From: Desulfobacterium sp.
GTDB lineage: Bacteria > Desulfobacterota > Desulfobacteria > Desulfobacterales > Desulfobacteraceae
NCBI GenBank assembly: GCA_030145245.1
Contig: JAQYWC010000076.1
Span: 1 to 64,000 of the forward strand
Direction of reading: 5' to 3'
Length of the DNA stretch: 64,000 bases
Shown here: positions 44,264 to 52,937 of the stretch, one piece after another
Layout: each line of letters opens with the position of its first letter
How positions within the stretch are numbered: position 1 is the first letter of the stretch
The notes under the pieces: generated by a model
Told to the model about the DNA's origin: nothing
Seen by the model: the letters and a program-made list of their open reading frames with translations, nothing else
The model's database searches: none
Position numbers and translations under genes: made by a program

Positions 44264-44986
44264 ATGATACTGGAAATAGATGGGCTTGTAAAACGGTATA
44301 AGGGCATCACCGCGGTTGACGGCATCTCCTTCTCCATCCGGGAGGGGATCTGCTTCGGGCTTCTGGGCCAGAACGGTGCCGGCAAAACCACCACCGTGGA
44401 GATGCTGGAGGATATCATCACCCCGACCTCGGGCACCATTTTGTTCAAAGGCAGGAAAAGGGACCGGGCGTTCCGGGAAAAGATAGGAATCCAGTTTCAG
44501 CATACGGAGCTGTTGGCATTTCTCACCGTGGACGAAACCCTCAAGACCTTCAGCAGGTTCTACAAACACCCCCTGCCCCTGGCGGAAATCAAGCAACTGT
44601 GCATGCTCGACACCATCGGCAAACAGATGAACAACAAGATCTCCGGCGGTCAGAAGCAGCGCCTCCTTCTGGGACTTGCCCTTTTAAACGCCCCGGACCT
44701 CCTGTTCCTTGACGAACCCTCCACCGGGCTCGATCCCCAGGCCCGCCAGCACATGTGGAAGATCATAAAAGGGGTCAAGCAACAGGGCAAGACCATTGTG
44801 CTGACCACCCACTACATGGAGGAGGCCCAGACCCTCTGCGACGAGATCATCATCATGGACCACGGTAAAATCATTGCCCAGGGCTCCCCAACCGAGCTCA
44901 TCGACCAATACTGCGGGGAGGGCCAGGAGCCCCAAAACCTTGAGACCGTTTTCCTCAACCTCACCGGACGAAACCTGCGGGAGTAG
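44264..44986 (+). CDS. ABC-2 exporter ATPase
   Basis: This ATPase of about 240 residues has Walker A GQNGAGKTTT, signature SGGQKQRLLLGLAL, Walker B LLFLDEPSTGLD and switch TTHYMEEA, as in the CcmA/NatA-type exporters. The ATG at 44264 begins the domain at its normal place (MILEIDGLVKRY); the longer reading runs through the REP repeat. A clear ribosome site is lacking. It is followed two bases later by its permease. Cargo is unknown. Confidence 0.92.
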   Translation: MILEIDGLVKRYKGITAVDGISFSIREGICFGLLGQNGAGKTTTVEMLEDIITPTSGTILFKGRKRDRAFREKIGIQFQHTELLAFLTVDETLKTFSRFYKHPLPLAEIKQLCMLDTIGKQMNNKISGGQKQRLLLGLALLNAPDLLFLDEPSTGLDPQARQHMWKIIKGVKQQGKTIVLTTHYMEEAQTLCDEIIIMDHGKIIAQGSPTELIDQYCGEGQEPQNLETVFLNLTGRNLRE

Positions 44987-44988
44987 AA

Positions 44989-46041
44989 ATGAACCTGAAA
45001 CGAATGTGGGCCGTGTTTGTCTCCAGAAACCATGAATTTTTCAGGGACAGGGCCGCCTTTGGCTGGAATTTCCTTTTCCCGTTTCTCATTGTTGCAGGCT
45101 TTGCCGTCGTCTTTGGCAACGAGAACCAGGCCCAGTTCAAGGTGGGCGTCTTCCCCCTCGCCTCCCAGGAGACCGCCATACAGGATCTTGACCTGCCCCA
45201 GGGATTCAAGGAGACAAAATATCTTGATTTCGTGTTTTTCAGCGACCTTGACCAGGGCTTGGACCGACTCAAACACCACAAGATAGACATGCTGGTGGAA
45301 AACGCTTCCCAGCCCTGGCGCTACTGGATCAGCGACTCCTCCCCCAAGGGGTATGTGGCGGAGAAGATTTTCCGGGAAAGTGCCATGCCCGGTGCCCCCC
45401 TTGCCAAGATCATGAAAAAAGAGAAGATTCACGGCACCCAGATAAGATACATCGACTGGCTGTTTCCCGGGATCCTGGGGATGAACATGATGTTCTCCGC
45501 CCTCTACGGGGTGGGATTCGTGATCGTGCGCTACCGGAAGAACGGGGTGCTGAAACGGCTCAAGGCCACCCCCCTCACGGCATTTGAATACCTCACAGCC
45601 CAGATGCTCTCCAGGGTGTTCCTGCTCCTCTTTACCGTGGGCATGGTCTGGATCGGGTGCGATCTGACCTTCTCTTTCCACACCGAAGGGTCCCTTTTGG
45701 ATGTGGCCGTGGTCTTTGCCATGGGAAGCATCTCCCTTGTCTCCCTGGGCCTTCTGGTGGCATCACGGGGCACCAGCGAAGAGTTTGCCAACGGCGTGAT
45801 CAACTTCATCTCCTGGCCCATGATGTTTCTTTCCGAGGTGTGGTTCTCCCTGGAGGGGGCCCCGGAATGGGTACAAACCATTGCAGGCGTCCTGCCCCTG
45901 ACCCGGATGCTCTCAGGGGTGAGGCGCATCGTCAATGACGGGGCGGTCTTGGCCGATGTTATGCCGGACCTGCTATTTCTCGGCGCAGTGAGCCTGGTCT
46001 GCCTCTCCCTGGCCTCCTGGTTCTTCTCCTGGACCGAGTGA
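44989..46041 (+). CDS. ABC-2 type membrane permease
   Basis: This 350-residue permease has one N-terminal helix, a periplasmic region of about 150 residues and five C-terminal helices, the ABC2_membrane_3 layout. VLKRLKATPLTAFEYLTAQ is the conserved cytoplasmic loop. It works with the ATPase encoded immediately upstream, perhaps exporting a lipid, drug or peptide. Its last 69 bases overlap the convergent cca gene. Confidence 0.9.
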   Translation: MNLKRMWAVFVSRNHEFFRDRAAFGWNFLFPFLIVAGFAVVFGNENQAQFKVGVFPLASQETAIQDLDLPQGFKETKYLDFVFFSDLDQGLDRLKHHKIDMLVENASQPWRYWISDSSPKGYVAEKIFRESAMPGAPLAKIMKKEKIHGTQIRYIDWLFPGILGMNMMFSALYGVGFVIVRYRKNGVLKRLKATPLTAFEYLTAQMLSRVFLLLFTVGMVWIGCDLTFSFHTEGSLLDVAVVFAMGSISLVSLGLLVASRGTSEEFANGVINFISWPMMFLSEVWFSLEGAPEWVQTIAGVLPLTRMLSGVRRIVNDGAVLADVMPDLLFLGAVSLVCLSLASWFFSWTE

Positions 46042-47334
46042 CAGCACCAGCTCTTCCAGCGTTTCCCGGGTGTTGAGGCCCGGGTCGTCCAGCACCCGTT
46101 CAAAGAGGAGGTTCATCACCTGGCCCACCTCCGGTCCCTGGGACAGGTTAAGCAGGTCCATCACCTCTTTTCCAGTGATTTCAAGGTCCTTGATGCTGAA
46201 CCCGGCATCACCGTTGCGACGCATCTCCGTCAACAGCTTATTGAGCCGGAGCCGGATATCTCCCAGGGTGTAGGGGCGTTTTGCAAGGTTGCCCCCCATG
46301 TCTGCGATCCGTATTCGCATGAACTCCCGGTAGGTCACCCCGTGCTGTTCCAGAAGCGCCAGGATCCTGCGGACCGCTTTCGGGGTGGTCTCCTGGGTCA
46401 GGGGCCGCATGTGAACCCGGATGATAGAGTCAATGTAGCCGATCTCCTGGTTGGAAAATTTCAGCCGCGAAAGATCCGCTATAATTTTCTCCCGGTGCTC
46501 TTCGTGGCCGTGGAAGGTGAGTCTGCCCTGGATCACCTCGGCAGCCTCAAATTTTCCCGCATCATGGAGAAAGCCTGCCAGTCTCAAAAGCGGCCGCCGC
46601 AGGGAGAGGGAATCCCCCACGATCATGCAGTGTTCAAACACGGTCTCGCCGTGAAAGGGACCGCCGTCCAGGTCAGCCAGGCGGTCCAGGCAGGGAAAGA
46701 TGGTTTTTAAAAGCCCTGTTTCCCGGAGGGCATTGAAAAACAGCGACGGCCTGTCATGGGCCATGGCCTTGAGGATCTCGCTCCGGATCCGTTCTGTTGC
46801 CACCCGGGTGTTGACAAGGTCCCCATGGCGCCGGATGGCGTCAAAGGTTTCAGCGGCCAGCCGCCCCTTGATCTGGGAAACGAACCGGCAGGCCCTCACC
46901 ATTCGCAGGGGATCCTCCAGAATTCGCCCGTCCCCGTCCCGGGTGAAACGGATGATTCTCTGTTCCAGGTCTTTTTGGCCGGAAAAGGGATCGATCACGG
47001 ACCGGGTCACAGGATCCCAGGCCATACTGTTGATGGTGAGATCCCGCATGCCAAGGTCGGATTCGGGAAACTCTGAGGCGCGGCCCCGGAGGGAGGCGAC
47101 CTCAATGCCGTTGACCAGGCAGATGTGAAAGCTTTTCCCCACCAACCTGACATGCTCGCCCCTGAAGATCTGCCGGATCTTGTCAAGGGAGGCGTTGGTG
47201 ACGATATCCACGTCCGAAGGCGTTTTTTTGCCGACCATATCCCTGACCGCACCGCCGGCGATATAGGCCTTGCAGCGGTTCTCGGCAAGCCGTTCAAGGA
47301 TAAACTCAACCCCGGGAGTCAGTACAGGTGCCAT
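45973..47334 (-). CDS. cca: CCA-adding tRNA nucleotidyltransferase / poly(A) polymerase family
   Basis: This 453-residue class II nucleotidyltransferase has CKAYIAGGAVRDMVGKKTPS with DVDIV, then GMRDLTINSMA, DPFSGQKDLEQRIIRF and an HD domain (LAGFLHDAGKFE, FHGHEEH). It adds or repairs CCA ends of tRNA, although the poly(A) polymerase branch cannot be excluded from motifs alone. The ATG at 47334 overlaps the ubiX stop as ATGA; longer readings only cross ubiX. The 3' end overlaps the convergent permease by 69 bases, unusual for a housekeeping gene. Confidence 0.9.
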   Translation of the reverse strand: MAPVLTPGVEFILERLAENRCKAYIAGGAVRDMVGKKTPSDVDIVTNASLDKIRQIFRGEHVRLVGKSFHICLVNGIEVASLRGRASEFPESDLGMRDLTINSMAWDPVTRSVIDPFSGQKDLEQRIIRFTRDGDGRILEDPLRMVRACRFVSQIKGRLAAETFDAIRRHGDLVNTRVATERIRSEILKAMAHDRPSLFFNALRETGLLKTIFPCLDRLADLDGGPFHGETVFEHCMIVGDSLSLRRPLLRLAGFLHDAGKFEAAEVIQGRLTFHGHEEHREKIIADLSRLKFSNQEIGYIDSIIRVHMRPLTQETTPKAVRRILALLEQHGVTYREFMRIRIADMGGNLAKRPYTLGDIRLRLNKLLTEMRRNGDAGFSIKDLEITGKEVMDLLNLSQGPEVGQVMNLLFERVLDDPGLNTRETLEELVLSLGPGEEPGGQGEADQAHCAEK

Positions 47335-47948
47335 CAGCTGGTTCCGTTGCTCCACCTGGGAACCAGGTCGTGGTCCACGTTCAGGTGGTCGAGTATCCGT
47401 GCCACCACCGTGTCCACCAGGGCCTCCAATGTGGACGCAAAGGTATAAAACGACGGGGACGGGGGCAGGATGGTGGCGCCGGCCCGGCAGGCACGGGTCA
47501 TGTTCTCCAGATGAATCAGGCTGAAGGGGGTCTCCCTTGGCACCAGGATCAGCGGCCGCCGCTCCTTGAGGCAAACATCGGCGGACCGGGTGATGAGATT
47601 GTCGGCAAAGCCCGCCGCGATGGTTGCAAGGCTCTTCATGGAGCAGGGCACAACGGCCATGCCCGAATGCACAAAGGATCCGCTGGCAGGGGAGGCGGCA
47701 TAATCGGTCTGTTCAAACACCTTGATGCTGCTATCCTTGTGGCAGACCACCCCCTGGGCTTCCAGAAACGCCTCAAACGACCCGCCCGGCTTAAACCCTA
47801 ATTCATGGGCAAGCACCCGGAACCCGCCCTCGGACACCATGAGAATCACCCGGCAGGGAGCCGCAACAAGGGCCTTTACCAGCCGGATTCCGTATATAAC
47901 ACCCGAGGCGCCGCAGATGGCCACCACATAGGTTGGTTTTGTTTTCAT
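47334..47948 (-). CDS. ubiX: Flavin prenyltransferase UbiX
   Basis: This 204-residue flavoprotein attaches a prenyl group to FMN to make prenyl-FMN for UbiD-type decarboxylases. ICGASGVIYGIRLVKAL, VPCSMKSLATIAAGFADNL and RPLILVPRETPFSLIHLENM are hallmark motifs. The gene overlaps both ubiA and cca, so the three are translationally coupled. The UbiD partner is not in the window. Confidence 0.96.
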   Translation of the reverse strand: MKTKPTYVVAICGASGVIYGIRLVKALVAAPCRVILMVSEGGFRVLAHELGFKPGGSFEAFLEAQGVVCHKDSSIKVFEQTDYAASPASGSFVHSGMAVVPCSMKSLATIAAGFADNLITRSADVCLKERRPLILVPRETPFSLIHLENMTRACRAGATILPPSPSFYTFASTLEALVDTVVARILDHLNVDHDLVPRWSNGTS

Positions 47949-48814
47949 CCCACCATCACCTCGGTCAAAACCCCTGCAAAAAGGGTGACGGAAACCACGC
48001 TGTTGATATGAAAAAAGGCGATGTTGATGTGGGAGAGGTTGTCCGGTTTAACAAGCCTGTGCTCGGCCAGGAGCAGCAAGGTGATCACCCCCAGGAAACC
48101 GAGGAACACCGGATGCATGCCAAAGGCAAGGTACATGGCAAAGAAAAAAGCAAGGGTGCCCAGATGGAGCAGGGAGGAGAGGGCCATGGCATTTTTGGGC
48201 CCGATGGCAGAGGGAATGGAGTAGAGCCCCTCGCCTGAGTCGAACTCCGTGTCCTGGCAGGCATAGAGGATATCAAACCCTGCGATATAGGTCATGAGCG
48301 CCAGGGTGAGAAAGATCACCCCAAGGGAAAGGGTGCCGGTCACAGCGATCCAGGCGCCCATGGGCGCAAGGGATATGGCAGCCCCCAGGTAAAGATGGCA
48401 GTAGGGGGTGAACCGCTTGGTATAGGAGTAGAACAAAAGGAAAAAGAGCACGGGAAACGAGAGCCAGAAGCAGAGGGTACCAAGCATGGCCGCAGCAAAT
48501 ACGAACAGGGCGGAGGATGCCCCCACAAACAGGGCCGCATCTTTTTTTGACAGAAGACCCGCGGGAATCTCCCGGTTGGCGGTCCTGGGATTATCCCGGT
48601 CAATATCTGCGTCCAGGATCCGGTTGAATCCCATGGCGGCAGACCTTGCCCCCACCATGGCTACGAGTATCCATAACAATACCGACATACTGGGTTCAAC
48701 CCCCTTCCAGGCCATGATCACGGCGGAAAGTGCGAATGGAAGGGCAAACACGGTGTGGGAGAATTTAATCATTCTCCCGAATAGGAGGATCTTCTCCTTA
48801 ACAATCGACTTCAT
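47945..48814 (-). CDS. ubiA: UbiA/MqnP-type polyprenyltransferase
   Basis: This 289-residue membrane prenyltransferase has GFNRILDADIDRDNPRT and DILYACQDTEFDSGEGLYS as its two Asp-rich motifs. The pairing with UbiX fits the futalosine menaquinone route (MqnP), as a sulfate reducer would make menaquinone, not ubiquinone. I prefer the ATG at 48814 (MKSIVKEK); the ATG at 48826 touches the AGGAG site with no spacing. Repeat copy 4 abuts that site. Confidence 0.9.
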   Translation of the reverse strand: MKSIVKEKILLFGRMIKFSHTVFALPFALSAVIMAWKGVEPSMSVLLWILVAMVGARSAAMGFNRILDADIDRDNPRTANREIPAGLLSKKDAALFVGASSALFVFAAAMLGTLCFWLSFPVLFFLLFYSYTKRFTPYCHLYLGAAISLAPMGAWIAVTGTLSLGVIFLTLALMTYIAGFDILYACQDTEFDSGEGLYSIPSAIGPKNAMALSSLLHLGTLAFFFAMYLAFGMHPVFLGFLGVITLLLLAEHRLVKPDNLSHINIAFFHINSVVSVTLFAGVLTEVMVG

Positions 48815-48830
48815 TATTGAACACATCTCC

Positions 48831-48910
48831 TAACCTGGACAAGCCAGACCCAAAAAATTTTCTGATTCTCTTGCCAAAATAACACGAAAACCGGAACTAA
48901 AAAGCTAAAA
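48831..48910 (+). repeat. Dispersed hairpin repeat, copy 4
   Basis: The first hairpin CTGG-acaag-CCAG is intact. The second stem is TTCTGATT against AACCGGAA, pairing with one mismatch and one wobble. It lies between the AmrS-like gene and ubiA, touching the ubiA ribosome site, opposite to their transcription. Confidence 0.85.
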
Positions 48911-48956
48911 CGTTTCTACTTATCTCCTCTTCCCATGACGGCCAGTCGAAAACGCC

Positions 48957-49967
48957 CTAATATAGTCCATAAACCAGAGAATTACAATCAGGACATCGGC
49001 TCTCCCGGGTGATAAAGCTTTTAATCCGGTAGGCCACCCGCTCTACCAACAGGGCGCCGCAATCGTGGCACAAGGTGTTTTCGCTCTCAAGCCCGGGCAC
49101 GTTCCCGGTGTAGACATACCTCAAGCCTGCGGCCTTGCCCGCGTCATAGGCCCGCTCAAGGGACGGAAGGGGAGTCGCGCCCCGGTCTGTCATGCGGTAG
49201 CAGGGATGGAACCGTGAGACGTGCCAGGGGGTCTCAACCCCCAGTTCCTGTGCAATGAACTTGGCAATGCCCTCAACCTGGTCCTTGTCGTCGTTGAGTC
49301 CGGGGATGAGCAGGGTGGTCACCTCCACAAGGATGCCAAGGGATTTCATGAGCTTGAGATTCTCCTTGACCGGTTCAATCTTTGCCTTGCAGTACTTCCT
49401 GTAAAAACCGTCGTCAAAGGCCTTCAGGTCCACATTGGCCGCATCAATATAGGGGGCAATGACCCGGACCAGCTCTTCACTCATGTAGCCGTTGGTGACG
49501 ATGATGTTGTAAAGCCCCTCTTGGGCGGCAAGCCTGGCCGTCTCAAGGACAAGTTCCACAAAGACCGCAGGTTCCGTATAGGTGTAGGCGATGCTTGCGC
49601 AGTTTGCCCTGACCGCCTGGGCCACGATCTCCCCGGGCGTCATGTACGTGCCCTGGATGAGACCCTTGTTATCCGTGGGCATCTGGGCGATGTCCGCATT
49701 CTGGCAAAAGCTGCACCTGAAATTACAGCCCACCGTGGCCACGGAATAGGAGAGGGAACCGGGCGCAAGATGAAAGATGGGCTTCTTCTCCACAGGATCG
49801 ATACCCCGTGCAATGACCTTTGAATAGACCAGGGAGACAAGCTCGCCGTCCTGGTTCTCCCGGACATTGCAAAGCCCCCGCCTGCCCTTGTCGATGACGC
49901 AAAAATGGTTGCAGATCCCGCAACGGACCTTGTCATTATCCAGTTTTTCGTACAGAAGCGTCTGCAT
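48957..49967 (-). CDS. amrS: AmrS-like radical SAM enzyme
   Basis: This 336-residue radical SAM protein has the cluster motif CNFRCSFC, an N-terminal CGICNHFCVIDKGRRGLCNVR and a C-terminal CHDCGALLVER ... CPDC zinc-like site. This is the AmmeMemoRadiSam-system radical SAM type, once annotated as pyruvate formate-lyase activating enzyme. Its partners AmmeMemo and AmrZ-like genes are not seen here. The ATG at 49967 lies inside the upstream methyltransferase gene with GGAGGAGGGAG before it. Confidence 0.9.
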   Translation of the reverse strand: MQTLLYEKLDNDKVRCGICNHFCVIDKGRRGLCNVRENQDGELVSLVYSKVIARGIDPVEKKPIFHLAPGSLSYSVATVGCNFRCSFCQNADIAQMPTDNKGLIQGTYMTPGEIVAQAVRANCASIAYTYTEPAVFVELVLETARLAAQEGLYNIIVTNGYMSEELVRVIAPYIDAANVDLKAFDDGFYRKYCKAKIEPVKENLKLMKSLGILVEVTTLLIPGLNDDKDQVEGIAKFIAQELGVETPWHVSRFHPCYRMTDRGATPLPSLERAYDAGKAAGLRYVYTGNVPGLESENTLCHDCGALLVERVAYRIKSFITRESRCPDCNSLVYGLY

Positions 49968-50739
49968 CTCCCTCCTCCATTAGGATTCTTGCGAATCCTG
50001 AAACCGGGTTGTAGGGCCTTGAGTTCTGTATCCTCACCCACAGGGGACGGGTTCTGAACTTGGGCACCGGCTTGATCTTCATGATGATCATGGTGCCCAG
50101 GGGGGAGCGCTGCACCAGGGGCTGGCGTTCCATAAAACCCGCGATCCGGCCCGAACTCCATGGACACTGCAGGGTGGTTCTCCAGCAGAGGGGTACATCC
50201 CCCAGAATGGCATGGATCATTCGTTTCAGCTCCCAGATGCTGAAATAGTGGGCGCGGGACAGGGTGGTGGAAACAAAAAACCGCTTGATCCGGCGCATGA
50301 GGTTGAGGGGGGCATGGCGGTTCAGCACCCCCAGCACCACGGAGTGCCGGGCCACCCTGCAAGCCTCTTCAATGGCCTTGGCCGGCCGGTCCGTAAACTC
50401 AAGGGTAGTGAAGAGCATGGCGTGATCAAAGGCGTTGTCGTCAAAGGGGAGGGCTTCGGCAGATCCCCGGTGAAGGTCCACCGTGTCCGGAAGCCGCTCC
50501 CGTGCGATGTCCAGCATATAGGGCGAGGGATCCACCCCGGTGAGATGAAGACCCGTGGGAAGAAGGGGTTCAAGGCTCCTTCCCGTTCCGCACCCGATAT
50601 CAAGCAGCCGCTCCCCCGGGTGGGGGGCCAGCATCTTCACGAGCAGGTCCATCTCCAGATCAAAGGCATAGCCCTGCTTTGCCTTTTCAAACCAGGCATC
50701 ATATCCCCTTGCGTCGTTGTAATCAAATATATGGCCCAT
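49936..50739 (-). CDS. Class I SAM-dependent methyltransferase
   Basis: This 267-residue methyltransferase has motif I LLDIGCGTGRSLEPLLP, TGVDPSPYML and a ubiE-like AEALPFDDNAFDHAMLFTTLEF. A C-terminal region of about 90 residues (PVPKFRTRPLWVRIQ) is atypical. It overlaps the AmrS-like gene by 32 bases, so the two are coupled. The substrate is unknown. Confidence 0.85.
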   Translation of the reverse strand: MGHIFDYNDARGYDAWFEKAKQGYAFDLEMDLLVKMLAPHPGERLLDIGCGTGRSLEPLLPTGLHLTGVDPSPYMLDIARERLPDTVDLHRGSAEALPFDDNAFDHAMLFTTLEFTDRPAKAIEEACRVARHSVVLGVLNRHAPLNLMRRIKRFFVSTTLSRAHYFSIWELKRMIHAILGDVPLCWRTTLQCPWSSGRIAGFMERQPLVQRSPLGTMIIMKIKPVPKFRTRPLWVRIQNSRPYNPVSGFARILMEEGDADASVRKTG

Positions 50740-50966
50740 AATGGTACATTATTATTCCAAACCATGGTAATCTATCAAGGTCAATTTTTCATTATTGTAT
50801 ATTTCTATGACCATCCCCTGTTCCATCAGGGTTTTCAATTTGACAAACCATGACAACCCCAATAAATTTTATGATTTTAACTTTAACTTTCGGGGATGGC
50901 TGTTTTTACATGGTTCCATCAGAACTATAATCCGGAAGTCAGGTTTTTAACCCAAGGCAGGTAAAG

Positions 50967-51572
50967 ATGAAAATAGAGATAAACGGGATCGGGCTTGCAT
51001 GCCCAGCCCCGGTGCTGAAGACAAAAGAGGCCATCGAAAACCAGAACCCGGAACAGATCCGCGTGACAGTGGACAACGATGCGGCCGCAGAAAATGTGAG
51101 CCGTTTTCTCACCTACAACGGATTCGAGGTCTCGGTGGATTCCGACGGCAGGACCTCGGTGATCGAGGGCATCAGGGATATTGCGGCCGGGGATGCACCC
51201 CTACCCCAAAAAAAAGAAAAGAGCGACCAGGATCACCAGAAGATCATGGTGATGATCGCCTCCCAGACCATTGGCAAGGGCGATGACCTGCTCGGCGAAA
51301 AGCTCATGGCCAGCTTTTTAAAAACCCTGAAGGAGATGGGGGAAGACCTGTGGCGGGTGGTATTTGTCAACGCAGGGGTCAAGTTCACCATCGAGGGATC
51401 GGCACAGCTTGAGGATATCCGCGCCCTTGAGGAGCAAGGGGTTCACATCCTGGTGTGCGGCACATGCCTCACCCATTTTGATCTCCTTGACCAAAAAAGG
51501 GTGGGTGAGACCACCAACATGCTGGACATCGTCACCTCCATGGAGCTTGCGGACAAGGTTATCAACTTATAG
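50967..51572 (+). CDS. yedF: YedF-type TusA-DsrE fusion (selenium metabolism)
   Basis: The 201-residue protein has an N-terminal TusA domain (GLACPAPVLKTKEAIEN, CPxP site) and a C-terminal DsrE-like domain (about 90-200, VHILVCGTCLTHFDLLDQK). This fusion is the YedF family, usually found in genomes that use selenium; a persulfide or selenide carrier role is inferred. It is monocistronic, in a 227-base divergent region that holds its promoter but no clear boxes. Repeat copy 5 follows its stop. Confidence 0.92.
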   Translation: MKIEINGIGLACPAPVLKTKEAIENQNPEQIRVTVDNDAAAENVSRFLTYNGFEVSVDSDGRTSVIEGIRDIAAGDAPLPQKKEKSDQDHQKIMVMIASQTIGKGDDLLGEKLMASFLKTLKEMGEDLWRVVFVNAGVKFTIEGSAQLEDIRALEEQGVHILVCGTCLTHFDLLDQKRVGETTNMLDIVTSMELADKVINL

Positions 51573-51600
51573 GCTATAAGAGTAAACCGCTCCTGCATTC

Positions 51601-51670
51601 CTAACCTGGACAAGCCAGAAGCCAAAAAGGTTTCTTATTCTCTTGCGGAAATAAGAGCTAAGAAGCTAAC
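51601..51670 (+). repeat. Dispersed hairpin repeat, copy 5
   Basis: This is a shorter copy lying between the convergent yedF and SPOR genes. The first hairpin is intact. The 3' arm of the usual second stem is missing, but CTTATT / AATAAG replaces it, keeping a hairpin. Its end coincides with the stop of the SPOR gene. Confidence 0.8.
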
Positions 51671-52937
51671 TATTATCAACAAAGAAATCGTCAATCAGGT
51701 GCTGCCGCTTCAGCCCGTTTCCATAGTCGGCAGCACTTTTTTTATCAGCAAACCGCGAAATCCGGACAATGAACCAGGTGCGACCGCCGCCGTCGGCCTT
51801 GTAGACATAGGCATCAAGCCCTTTGCCCTTGAGCTTTGCCACATAGGCGTCGGCATGCTTTTTCTTGAGATAGGCAGCCACCTGGATGGTAAACCGCTTG
51901 GGGATCTCCACCACCACCTTCTTGACCGCCGCCGTCGGCGGGGCAGCTTGGAAAAGATGGACTGCAGTGTTGACCAGGAAGCCTAAGAACACGGCGGCAA
52001 CCACCAGCCCCAGACCCCATTTCAGGGCTGTTTGAACTGTTTTATGCCCATGGAAGAAAGTGTACCCCTGCTTCAAGAGAGCCACGGTTCCATGGAAAAC
52101 CATGGGAAGCCGGCGTACGGCCTTTTTGACCGTCCCCCCAACCGCCCCGCCAACCTTGCCCATTCCCCTGGCCATTCCCTTGGCCGCGGCAGACAGGTCC
52201 ACCCCTGGAGCCGGCTTGAATCCGGTTGCCGGAAACTCCGGATGGGCCAGGGTCTCAGGGCCGAGCAGTTCGTTGATGTTTGAAAGGGTCTCCGGGTTCA
52301 CGCCGGTATCCTCTTTCACCGTCTTGTAGACCTTCCGGGCCGTAAAGTCAGTCCGCCCCGACGCCACAAAGAGTTCGGCCACAAGCGCCCGGATGACGGG
52401 GTGGTCAAGGTGAACCTCGGCCACCAGGGTAAGGATCTCATGGTCCTCCCTTCCCGGGGTTGTGCCATTGCAGAGCCGCTTCAGCCAGAGCAGGACAATC
52501 TCCTCCTCCTGTGGGGCCATGCGTAAAAACGCTTTGACCGCCCGGTCAAAGGACGGGCTTTCCATGGACGAAGTGAGGCTGAACTTTGCCAGGGCACCGG
52601 CAAGGATCAGGGCGACCCGACCGGCCCTGAACGGGGAGATAAGGGCAGTATCATATAGCCGCAAGGCCTTTAAGAACCGCTGTTCGCTCCGGCCTGTAAT
52701 GCCCGCCCGCTCCCAGGTTTCGGCCTCTTTCACCCTGGCGACGACCAGGCGCTCCCCGGCAAGGTTCATGGCGTACCCGACCACCATATACAGGGCCGCA
52801 AAGATCACCAGGGCCGCCAGGAGATCATGGCCCGGAAAAATACCGTTCACCAAAGGCATAACCCAAAAGACCAGGGGAATGCCCAGGATCGCTACCATCC
52901 ACAGGCAAAGGGTTGTATGGCGCAGCATCCGTATCAT
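51666..52937 (-). CDS. SPOR-domain membrane protein
   Basis: The 423-residue protein has two N-terminal membrane helices (LCLWMVAILGIPLVFWVM and ALVIFAALYMVVGYAM), a cytosolic helical region, a third helix (about 320-345) and a C-terminal SPOR domain (about 355-420, RFTIQVAAYLKKKHADAYV). SPOR binds denuded glycan at division sites. Its ATG overlaps the penicillin-binding protein stop as ATGA, which ties it to septal or side-wall synthesis. The reading upstream of 52937 crosses a REP palindrome and is rejected. Confidence 0.88.
   Translation of the reverse strand: MIRMLRHTTLCLWMVAILGIPLVFWVMPLVNGIFPGHDLLAALVIFAALYMVVGYAMNLAGERLVVARVKEAETWERAGITGRSEQRFLKALRLYDTALISPFRAGRVALILAGALAKFSLTSSMESPSFDRAVKAFLRMAPQEEEIVLLWLKRLCNGTTPGREDHEILTLVAEVHLDHPVIRALVAELFVASGRTDFTARKVYKTVKEDTGVNPETLSNINELLGPETLAHPEFPATGFKPAPGVDLSAAAKGMARGMGKVGGAVGGTVKKAVRRLPMVFHGTVALLKQGYTFFHGHKTVQTALKWGLGLVVAAVFLGFLVNTAVHLFQAAPPTAAVKKVVVEIPKRFTIQVAAYLKKKHADAYVAKLKGKGLDAYVYKADGGGRTWFIVRISRFADKKSAADYGNGLKRQHLIDDFFVDNS

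Noticed and set aside
47335-47574. N-terminal extension of the Cca protein
   Set aside because: It covers ubiX in another frame with a Pro/Gly-rich peptide; the catalytic domain starts after 47334.
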